NCBI RefSeq assembly: GCF_033898505.1
Contig: NZ_JAXAFK010000005.1
Location: 186,001 to 250,000 of the forward strand
DNA length: 64,000 bases
Reading direction: 5' to 3'
DNA from: Pectobacterium carotovorum
Lineage (GTDB): Bacteria; Pseudomonadota; Gammaproteobacteria; Enterobacterales; Enterobacteriaceae
Below the pieces are notes generated by a model. The model was not told the origin of the DNA. It did no database searches and saw only the letters and a list, made by a program, of their open reading frames with translations. A program made the translations under genes and the position numbers. Positions 57,903 to 64,000 of the stretch are shown here, piece by piece (the stretch's first letter is position 1; each line of letters begins with the position of its first letter).

Positions 57903-58715
57903 ATGTCGCTCTCTTCCGATACACCCACTCGCCACGACAGGCACGGTCGCTATCCCGAAGCTGCTACGGTTGAAGATTTCCAGTTCAATCTGGCAACGGT
58001 TCAAGCTCGTATCGAAGCGGCCTGCCACCGCGTCGGTCGCGATCCAGCCACGGTGCGATTGTTGCCAGTCAGCAAGACCAAACCCGAAAGCCGCCTGCGT
58101 ATGGCCCATATGGCGGGTTGTCGGGTATTGGGCGAGAACAAAGTGCAAGAGGCGTACCGTAAATGGGAATCGATGCAGGATTTAGCCGATTTACAGTGGT
58201 CGGTCATTGGGCATCTGCAAACCAACAAGGCCAAGCTGGTGGCACGCTTCGCTACCGAATTTCAGGCGCTGGACAGCCTGCGGTTGGCTGAAGCGTTGGA
58301 TCGTCGTTTGCAGGTTGAAGGACGTTCTCTGGATGTATTCGTTCAGGTGAATACCTCCGGTGAAGCCAGCAAATACGGCCTGTCTCCTGAGGATGTTCCG
58401 ACTTTTATTCAGGCGCTTCCTGCATTCTCTGCGCTACGCGTGCGTGGATTTATGACGCTGGCGCTGTTCTCCAGCGAGGCCGAACGCGTGCGCCAGTGTT
58501 TTATACGGCTGCGTCAGTTGCGCGATCGGTTGCAGCAAAACCTCCCGGTCTGCATTGAGCTGGATGAATTGTCCATGGGCATGTCCGGCGATTTTGAAAT
58601 AGCCATTGAGGAGGGCGCCACCGTGGTACGCGTCGGTCAGGCAATCTTTGGCGCCCGCCCGCTACCGGATAGCTACTACTGGCCTGATGACCCCCTCCCA
58701 GAATCACACGATTAA
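57903..58715 (+). CDS. YggS/PLPBP-family PLP homeostasis protein
   Basis: A 270-residue TIM-barrel protein of the YggS/PROSC family, which binds PLP without known catalysis and balances vitamin B6 and amino-acid pools. The PLP Lys lies in LLPVSKTKP. Other motifs are GENKVQEAYRKW, WSVIGHLQTNKAK, VQVNTSGEASKYGL and LSMGMSGDFEIAIEEGATVVRVGQAIFG. It has about 23 extra residues before the usual N-terminus. GGAG precedes the ATG. It is probably a second copy, since the normal yggS lies elsewhere in enterobacteria. Likely co-transcribed with the following gene, 32 bp away. Confidence 0.88.
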   Translation: MSLSSDTPTRHDRHGRYPEAATVEDFQFNLATVQARIEAACHRVGRDPATVRLLPVSKTKPESRLRMAHMAGCRVLGENKVQEAYRKWESMQDLADLQWSVIGHLQTNKAKLVARFATEFQALDSLRLAEALDRRLQVEGRSLDVFVQVNTSGEASKYGLSPEDVPTFIQALPAFSALRVRGFMTLALFSSEAERVRQCFIRLRQLRDRLQQNLPVCIELDELSMGMSGDFEIAIEEGATVVRVGQAIFGARPLPDSYYWPDDPLPESHD

Positions 58716-58747
58716 AAAAACCATGACTAACGTATAGGACGATGCCC

Positions 58748-60019
58748 ATGTATGACGCTTCTCTTACCCTCACCGACGTCGACCCGGAACTGGCCGACGC
58801 TATCCGGCATGAAGAACGCCGGCAGGAAACTCACATTGAACTCATCGCCTCAGAGAACTATGCCAGTCCACTGGTGATGGCGATCCAGAACTCCGTGTTC
58901 ACCAACAAATATGCGGAAGGCTACCCAAGCAAGCGCTACTACAGCGGCTGTGAATATGTCGACGTGGCTGAACGTCTGGCTATCGAGCGGGCCAAAGCGC
59001 TGTTTGACTGCGATTATGCTAACGTCCAGCCTCACGCTGGCGCTCAGGCTAATGCGGCCGTGTTTCTGGCATTGACTAACCCGGGTGATACCGTGATGGG
59101 CATGAATCTCGCTCAGGGCGGACATCTGACCCACGGTAACCCCTCCAACTTTTCTGGCCGTCACTACAAGATCGTCCCTTATGGGTTAGACCCTGACACA
59201 GGGCTGATCGACTACGATGAAATGGAGCATATTGCGTTGGAAACCCGGCCAAAGATGCTAATCGGAGGGTTCTCCGCCTATTCTCGCCACAAGGATTGGG
59301 CACGTATGCGCGCTATTGCTGACAAGGTGGGGGCTATCTTCTGGGTGGATATGGCTCACGTCGCCGGTTTGGTGGCTGCCGGAGAGTATCCGAATCCGCT
59401 TCCTCACGCGCATGTCGTAACCAGTACAACCCATAAGACTCTGCGCGGCCCGCGCGGCGGAATTATTTTAGCCAAAGGGCAGAGTGAGGAATTCTACAAA
59501 AAGCTTAACTCCGCTGTGTTCCCCGGTATTCAGGGCGGCCCGTTGATGCACGTTATCGCAGCCAAAGCGGTGGCATTTAAGGAAGCGCTGCGCCCTGAAT
59601 TCACGGTTTATCAGCGTCAGGTCGTGGCCAACGCCCGTGCCATGGCGCGCGTCCTCCAACTTCGTGGCTACAAGATTGTCTCTGATGGTACCGACAACCA
59701 TTTGATACTGATCGACCTGTCTGCCAGACCGTATACCGGTAAGGATGCCGATGCTGCACTGAGCGAGGCTTACATCACGACGAACAAGAATTCGGTGCCT
59801 AACGATCCGCGTTCCCCCTTTGTGACCTCAGGCCTGCGTATTGGAACGCCAGCCGTGACGACGCGCGGTTTTGGTGTGGCGGAATGCGAGCAACTGGCGG
59901 GATGGCTATGTGACGTACTGGATGGGCTTGGCGAAGGGAATGACGCATTAATAGCGGTACGCGATCGTGTGCGCCAGCAGGTAGTGGCGCTGTGCCGACG
60001 CTATCCGGTGTACCAATAA
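58748..60019 (+). CDS. Serine hydroxymethyltransferase (GlyA-type, likely second copy)
   Basis: A 423-residue PLP enzyme interconverting serine and glycine with tetrahydrofolate. Motifs: [58 protein letters not shown] and the Schiff-base Lys in [16 protein letters not shown]. Length matches the family (about 417). The second ATG (58748) was preferred because AGGA lies 8 bases upstream; an ATG 6 bp earlier is too close. It pairs with the YggS-type gene. In E. coli, glyA is at another locus beside hmp, so this is probably a paralogue. Confidence 0.92.
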   Translation: MYDASLTLTDVDPELADAIRHEERRQETHIELIASENYASPLVMAIQNSVFTNKYAEGYPSKRYYSGCEYVDVAERLAIERAKALFDCDYANVQPHAGAQANAAVFLALTNPGDTVMGMNLAQGGHLTHGNPSNFSGRHYKIVPYGLDPDTGLIDYDEMEHIALETRPKMLIGGFSAYSRHKDWARMRAIADKVGAIFWVDMAHVAGLVAAGEYPNPLPHAHVVTSTTHKTLRGPRGGIILAKGQSEEFYKKLNSAVFPGIQGGPLMHVIAAKAVAFKEALRPEFTVYQRQVVANARAMARVLQLRGYKIVSDGTDNHLILIDLSARPYTGKDADAALSEAYITTNKNSVPNDPRSPFVTSGLRIGTPAVTTRGFGVAECEQLAGWLCDVLDGLGEGNDALIAVRDRVRQQVVALCRRYPVYQ

Positions 60020-60090
60020 GACAGGTGAAGTTTGTGCACAGGGATGTGTCGTCTCTCTATTGATGAGATGTGGAGCCGCTGCTTTATTCT

Positions 60091-61185
60091 TCAGGCCGAA
60101 TCGGGGTCTTCATCAGGTGCGGTCAGCACCACGCGGGCGAGGGCGCCGGAACCTTGCGGTCGATTACTAAGGAAAAACTGCCCATCGTGCAACTGGGCAA
60201 TGCGCGTCACGATACTCAGCCCGAGGCCGATACCGCCATAGCGGCTGTCCATGCGTACAAACGCCTTACTTAATTCACCGACCTTACTTTCATCGATACC
60301 CGGCCCTTCATCTTCGACCTGCAGTTCAATATGTTGCGATGTCCCCAGACTCACGGTGATCTGGCTTGCTTCCGGGCTATAGCGGTAGGCGTTTTCTACC
60401 AGATTGCGTAGCAACAGCTGGAGCAGCGTGGCATCGCCGTGCAGCGTGATATCTTCTGGTGGTAATACCCATTTCAGCATCTGCTGACGCTTTTGCAGCA
60501 TCTCGGTCAGCTCATCCTGCATGGGAAAAATGACATCTTTCAGGAACGCAACGTTTGGATGATGGCCTGCCGAAAAATCCTGTCCGACACGAGCAAGTAG
60601 CAAAAGCTGCTCCACCGTTTTCACCATTTTATCAATGCGTATGATGAGCGAGCTACAGTCAATCTGATGTTGCTGCTGGTGCAGTTCGAGGTGTAGCCGA
60701 ATACCGGATAGCGGCGTGCGTAGTTCATGAGCGACATCCGCAGTAAATTGCCTGTCGCGTTTTAACGTTTCGTCCAGACGCTGGAAAAGCTGGTTGATGG
60801 TGTGGGTGACAGCGGCGACTTCTTTAATGTTGCTCTGCTGCGGCAGCGGCTCCAGGTTTTCAGCCGTGCGATCCTGTAATTCTTCCTGTAGGCGAGACAG
60901 CGGACGAGTGATCCAACTGACCGCCTGAAAGCACATGAGCAGCGTCAGGATGACCATCACCAGACTGGGGATACTGAGCGAGGCTATCGCTTCATTAATC
61001 TCTTGATCGATCTGCATGTTCTGGGCGCTGGCGCTCAGGGATTTATCAACCAACAGGCCGATCTGTTCTTCGCTTTCGTGCCAAAGCCAGAATACGCTGA
61101 TCATCTGGCAGACGAGCAGGATGCCGCCCAGTGCCAGCACTAAACGGCGGCGCATACTGGTCACCGTGTCGGCATCGTCCTTCAT
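60091..61185 (-). CDS. pmrB: PmrB (BasS) sensor histidine kinase
   Basis: A 364-residue inner-membrane sensor. Two membrane segments (about residues 14-34 and 70-90) flank a short periplasmic loop with two ExxE motifs, ESEE (37-40) and EINE (62-65), the kind that bind ferric iron in Salmonella PmrB. The HisKA site is [12 protein letters not shown] with His153; N-box [11 protein letters not shown]-boxes DEGPGID and GIGLGLSIV. The start overlaps the pmrA stop (ATGA). Confidence 0.93.
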   Translation of the reverse strand: MKDDADTVTSMRRRLVLALGGILLVCQMISVFWLWHESEEQIGLLVDKSLSASAQNMQIDQEINEAIASLSIPSLVMVILTLLMCFQAVSWITRPLSRLQEELQDRTAENLEPLPQQSNIKEVAAVTHTINQLFQRLDETLKRDRQFTADVAHELRTPLSGIRLHLELHQQQHQIDCSSLIIRIDKMVKTVEQLLLLARVGQDFSAGHHPNVAFLKDVIFPMQDELTEMLQKRQQMLKWVLPPEDITLHGDATLLQLLLRNLVENAYRYSPEASQITVSLGTSQHIELQVEDEGPGIDESKVGELSKAFVRMDSRYGGIGLGLSIVTRIAQLHDGQFFLSNRPQGSGALARVVLTAPDEDPDSA

Positions 61186-61850
61186 GGTTGTTCACCTTTA
61201 GTCAGCAGATAGCCAAAGCCTCGCAGGGTTCGGATACGGTCTTTCCCTATTTTTTGACGCAGATTATGGATATGCACTTCCAGCGAATTGGAGGACGGGT
61301 CGTCGTTCCAGGCATAAATATCCTGATGCAGAACTTCTCGGTGTACTTGAGAACCGGCTTTCAACATCAGGCGGGACAGTATGGCAAATTCTTTCGGCGT
61401 CAGCACCACCGGTTTTTCGTCCAGCAACACCTGCTGGTTGTTTAAATCCAACGTAATGTTGTCGACCTGTATCCGGCTGTTGCTTGAGCCCTGATTGCGG
61501 CGAATCAGCGCGCGCACGCGCGCCTGTAATTCCGTCAGTGCGAAAGGCTTGGCGAGATAATCGTCTGCTCCGACATCCAGCCCGTTGACGCGATCGTTGA
61601 CTTTATCCCGTGCCGTTAAGATGAGTACGGGATGTTGGTAGTTATTCTTACGCCAGCGTGATAACAGGGCAAGCCCGTCGTCGTCCGGTAAACCCAGATC
61701 GAGAATGACCAGGCTGTAGTGCGCGCTGCTGATGAGCGCGTCTGCTTCTTTAGCTGTGCCTGCGCAATCGCAGGCATAACCTTCATGACTCAACGCCAAT
61801 AATAATCCTTCCTGCAACAACTTATCGTCTTCAACAATCAATAATTTCAT
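61182..61850 (-). CDS. pmrA: PmrA (BasR) response regulator
   Basis: A 222-residue OmpR-family regulator. The receiver domain begins [15 protein letters not shown], with phosphoacceptor Asp51 in [13 protein letters not shown], and the C-terminal winged helix ends in [25 protein letters not shown]. The ATG at 61850 was chosen by family start, with AAGG upstream; the longer frame to 61868 lies inside eptA. It controls lipid A modification genes, including eptA directly upstream. Confidence 0.94.
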   Translation of the reverse strand: MKLLIVEDDKLLQEGLLLALSHEGYACDCAGTAKEADALISSAHYSLVILDLGLPDDDGLALLSRWRKNNYQHPVLILTARDKVNDRVNGLDVGADDYLAKPFALTELQARVRALIRRNQGSSNSRIQVDNITLDLNNQQVLLDEKPVVLTPKEFAILSRLMLKAGSQVHREVLHQDIYAWNDDPSSNSLEVHIHNLRQKIGKDRIRTLRGFGYLLTKGEQP

Positions 61851-63493
61851 GTTGCCTTGTCCCTGCACGGCTGAAGGATATCGAGCTGAGGCTGATATTC
61901 TTTCGTGGCGATAGTAAACATCCCCAGTATGGTATGGAAAAGATTATCTTGCGAATACTCCTGCTGTTTCGCGTTCTGGCGCAGGCAGGTGTCCTGAATG
62001 GCCTGCTGCTGCTGGTAACCCGGCGATAACCACATCAGCATCGGTACGTGCGTTTGCTGCTTGGGCGCAATAGAGTAGGGCATGCTGTGCAGATAGATAC
62101 CGTTCTCTCCTAACGATTCGCCGTGGTCGGACAGGTAAACCAGTGAGGTATTAAATTTATCCTCATGCTGTTTCAGTAAATTGATCGCTTTATCCAGAAC
62201 AAAATCGACATACAGGATCGTATTGTCATACGTGTTGGTCAGCGCTTCCTGCGTACAGGTTTGAATCTGGTTGGTATCACAGGTTGGGGTAAATTTCTTA
62301 AAGGCGTCAGGGTAGCGCTGGTAATAGCTCGGGCCGTGGCTGCCTATGGTGTGTAATACGATAATCCCGTCGTTATCGAGCTTATTGATATAGTCTTCGA
62401 CGCCGTGGAATAACGCTTCATCGTGGCATTCGCCGCTGGTGCATAATCCCGGCAGTTTTAGCGATGTCACATCAACCATTGGCACACGCGTACAGACATC
62501 TTTGCAGCCGCCGTCATTTTCCTGCCAGAGCACGTTAACTTTTGCCCGTTGTAAGATATCGAGCAACCCTTCCTGATGGCTGGCTAAGCCACCATCAAAG
62601 CCCTGGCGCGGCATGTTGGAAAACATGCACGGAACGGAAACACCTGTTGATGTGCCGCACGATGAGGTGTTGTCAAAATAAACCACGTTGTCTTTCGCCA
62701 GCAGCGGGTTGGTTTCCTTCTCATAGCCACCCAGCGAAAAGTTTTGTGCCCGCGATGTCTCGCCGACGACCAGAATAACCAGATTCTTTTTTGCAGTAGG
62801 GGACGATGATGGCACTTTGTGGGCATCCAGACCAATCTGTACCAAAGGTAGATTAGCCAGCGCGGTGTGCTTATGGTAGGACAAGCTGGCCGCCACAATA
62901 TTGCTGGGGGTGATCGCTTTTACCAGCTCTTTGTTATTACGCATGAACGAGGCGTAATCTTTATAAAAGAACGCTGCGACAGATAAAATGGCGAATAACG
63001 AAATAATGACGCTAAGAAAGCGCATACCAATGTAGAGCGTCGTCGGTTTGGCTGGCTTTATTTTTATCCAGACGGCGAGCGCGGCGGGAATGACACCAAT
63101 AAAGAATACCCAGGCGACAAGCTGTGGCGTAAGCAGTGAAAAAGATTCGCTGGCCGTTGTCTCCACAATATTCTGAACCATGGTGCGGTCAATGATAATG
63201 CCGTAGTTCAGCATGAAGTACTGCGCGGCGGCACCGGTCAGCAGGAAGAAAACAATGACGGCCTTACGCAGGTAAGGGGCCGCCAGAAGGGTAAAAATAA
63301 TATTCAGCACCGCGAAAATTACAACGGGCATGCTGAGAAAGAAAGGGATATTGATCCAGTCTGTCATGTCCAGCAGTTGCAGCGTCTGACGGTAGTAGGC
63401 GATGTTCTGGACCAGAGTAATAAAGGCAGAAAAGATCAGCACGAACGTGATGCTGCTTAGGTGTGGTCTGCCCATCGGTATTAGTTTTTTCAT
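61847..63493 (-). CDS. eptA: Lipid A phosphoethanolamine transferase EptA (PmrC)
   Basis: A 548-residue inner-membrane enzyme that adds phosphoethanolamine to lipid A, reducing its negative charge and giving resistance to polymyxin-like peptides. Five membrane segments occupy residues ~12-175. The periplasmic sulfatase-like domain has the metal site GETSRAQN (Glu246) and nucleophile Thr281 in [29 protein letters not shown] is the second metal motif. It is the first gene of eptA-pmrA-pmrB, overlapping pmrA by 4 bp, behind a PmrA box. Confidence 0.94.
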   Translation of the reverse strand: MKKLIPMGRPHLSSITFVLIFSAFITLVQNIAYYRQTLQLLDMTDWINIPFFLSMPVVIFAVLNIIFTLLAAPYLRKAVIVFFLLTGAAAQYFMLNYGIIIDRTMVQNIVETTASESFSLLTPQLVAWVFFIGVIPAALAVWIKIKPAKPTTLYIGMRFLSVIISLFAILSVAAFFYKDYASFMRNNKELVKAITPSNIVAASLSYHKHTALANLPLVQIGLDAHKVPSSSPTAKKNLVILVVGETSRAQNFSLGGYEKETNPLLAKDNVVYFDNTSSCGTSTGVSVPCMFSNMPRQGFDGGLASHQEGLLDILQRAKVNVLWQENDGGCKDVCTRVPMVDVTSLKLPGLCTSGECHDEALFHGVEDYINKLDNDGIIVLHTIGSHGPSYYQRYPDAFKKFTPTCDTNQIQTCTQEALTNTYDNTILYVDFVLDKAINLLKQHEDKFNTSLVYLSDHGESLGENGIYLHSMPYSIAPKQQTHVPMLMWLSPGYQQQQAIQDTCLRQNAKQQEYSQDNLFHTILGMFTIATKEYQPQLDILQPCRDKAT

Positions 63494-63554
63494 ACACGTC
63501 TCTCGTGATTTCCATGATGGAGAGGAAAGAAGACGCTGACTCTAGCGGGATTAA

Positions 63555-63571
63555 ATTAATACAACCTTAAG
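63555..63571 (-). promoter_or_regulatory. PmrA box upstream of eptA
   Basis: The minus strand reads CTTAAGGTTGTATTAAT. It fits YTTAAK-N5-YTTAAK at 11 of 12 defined positions and resembles the Salmonella pmrC box. It lies about 62 bp before the eptA start, so the eptA-pmrA-pmrB operon is probably autoregulated. Confidence 0.8.
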
Positions 63572-63645
63572 AGGTAGCCCGTTAAATTCAGGGACGCGAG
63601 AGTGGACATTTGCTAGACTATGTCCCTTGTCAATACAAAATAAAG

Positions 63646-63804
63646 ATACCCGTCATACTTCAAGCTGCTTGTGCGTTGGCCGCCCTTACTCGCCCCAGTC
63701 ACTTACCTGAGTAAGCCCCTGGGGATTTGCGTGGTTGCCGCGTTACAAGGCCATAAATGGGCCTTGCCTTAAAGGAGCAACGCAGCTCGAATTATTTAGG
63801 GGAT
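63646..63804 (+). repeat. ERIC element with internal insertion, before yheO
   Basis: The ends ATACCCGTCATACTTCAAG and CTCGAATTATTTAGGGGAT, and the core CAGTCACTTACCTGAGTAAG then CCCCTGGGGATT, identify an ERIC copy. It is about 159 bp long because of an extra stretch in the right arm (about 63742-63785, containing a GGCC-ATAAATG-GGCC hairpin). Its AGGGG end lies just before ATG codons at the yheO start. Confidence 0.8.
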
Positions 63805-63829
63805 AATGATGCTGAGGGTGGTGTCTGCC

Positions 63830-64000
63830 ATGTCTAATTCGCTTGTATCTGGCGAATCTTATGAGCTTGATTTGCTGGATGAACGTCCTTTCAGCCAGAC
63901 GGACTATGAGATCCTGAAATCGTATGAAGCGGTGGTTGATGGCTTGGCCATGTTGATTGGCGAGCACTGTGAGATTGTGTTGCACTCGCTTGAGGATCTT
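63830..64000 (+). CDS. yheO: YheO family transcriptional regulator, partial at right edge
   Basis: The open frame runs to the window end (57 codons). The translation MSNSLVSGESYELDLLDERP, then FSQTDYEILKSYEAVVDGLA and MLIGEHCEIVLHSLEDL, matches the N-terminal PAS-like (YheO) domain. The C-terminal helix-turn-helix lies outside. The start was set by family alignment. In-frame ATGs at 63806 and 63809 have a better ribosome site (AGGGGATA, supplied by the ERIC end) and would add 7 or 8 residues. It follows fkpA in E. coli and precedes tusDCB. Confidence 0.9.
   Translation, partial: MSNSLVSGESYELDLLDERPFSQTDYEILKSYEAVVDGLAMLIGEHCEIVLHSLEDL

Larger units (their letters stand above)
63494..63829. 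other. Divergent region eptA / yheO
   Basis: A 336 bp gap with the PmrA box and promoter for eptA on the left and an ERIC element with an insertion on the right, immediately before yheO. No gene is recognised; a minus-strand frame of 80 codons at 63743-63985 is antisense to yheO. Confidence 0.6.

Noticed and set aside
63743..63985. 80-codon minus-strand frame at the right edge
   Set aside because: Antisense to yheO and reads through the ERIC element.

Overview
The window is chromosomal DNA of a soft-rot enterobacterium, almost certainly a Pectobacterium. Two things point there. The gene order follows the 74-76 min region of E. coli (igaA-nudE-mrcA-hofMNOPQ-aroK-aroB-damX-dam-rpe-gph-trpS, cysG-nirD-nirB, ppiA, pabA-argD, crp-yhfA-prkB-yheU-yheT, yheS-kefG-kefB-yheV-slyD, slyX, fkpA, yheO). 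Into that backbone are set plant-pathogen genes: three tandem secreted pectate lyases plus pelZ. One of them carries almost exactly the 22-residue PelB leader known from P. carotovorum. No rRNA, tRNA, CRISPR array, phage or IS transposase was seen.

Layout. 1-2010: igaA, cut by the left edge. 2447-4660: nudE and a secreted DUF1593 protein. 4779-11190: mrcA divergent from a five-gene DNA-uptake/pilus-type operon, hofMNOPQ. 11540-17789: the aroK-aroB-damX-dam-rpe-gph-trpS run. 17867-22593: a minus-strand operon of a polar amino-acid ABC importer and an AbgB-like M20 amidohydrolase. It is preceded by a -24/-12 promoter and a distant NtrC-like site, so it looks like a nitrogen-scavenging system. 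23081-27460: nirB-nirD-cysG without nirC, behind an FNR + NarL promoter with E. coli spacing. 28098-34733: an enolase-superfamily enzyme with a complete Dpp/Opp-type ABC importer. 34940-35512: ppiA. 35601-42056: pelZ, pelC, pelB, pelA, each with its own signals; pelB has an ERIC repeat in its upstream leader/promoter region and another after its stop. 42748-54064: pabA, argD, crp, yhfA, prkB, yheU, yheT, a LysE-type exporter, yheS, kefGB, yheV. 54185-56187: slyD, slyX, fkpA. 56297-63493: genes lying between fkpA and yheO that E. coli lacks there: a MocR regulator divergent from a YggS-type PLP protein and a serine hydroxymethyltransferase, then pmrB-pmrA-eptA behind a PmrA box. 63830-64000: the start of yheO.

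How the genes work together. Much of the accessory content concerns plant colonisation and nutrient capture: pectin cleavage (pel genes), import of small organic solutes (two ABC systems), nitrogen assimilation or respiration (nirBD with siroheme synthase; the NtrC-type operon), and outer-membrane remodelling against cationic peptides and metals (pmrAB-eptA). The strongest regulatory readings are the sigma-54/NtrC pair, the FNR/NarL pair, the PmrA box, an ARG box before argD, and the KdgR-like and CRP-like sites before the pel genes. All were found by eye and none was tested computationally. Functions come from recognising protein families; substrates of both ABC systems and of the enolase-superfamily enzyme are unknown.
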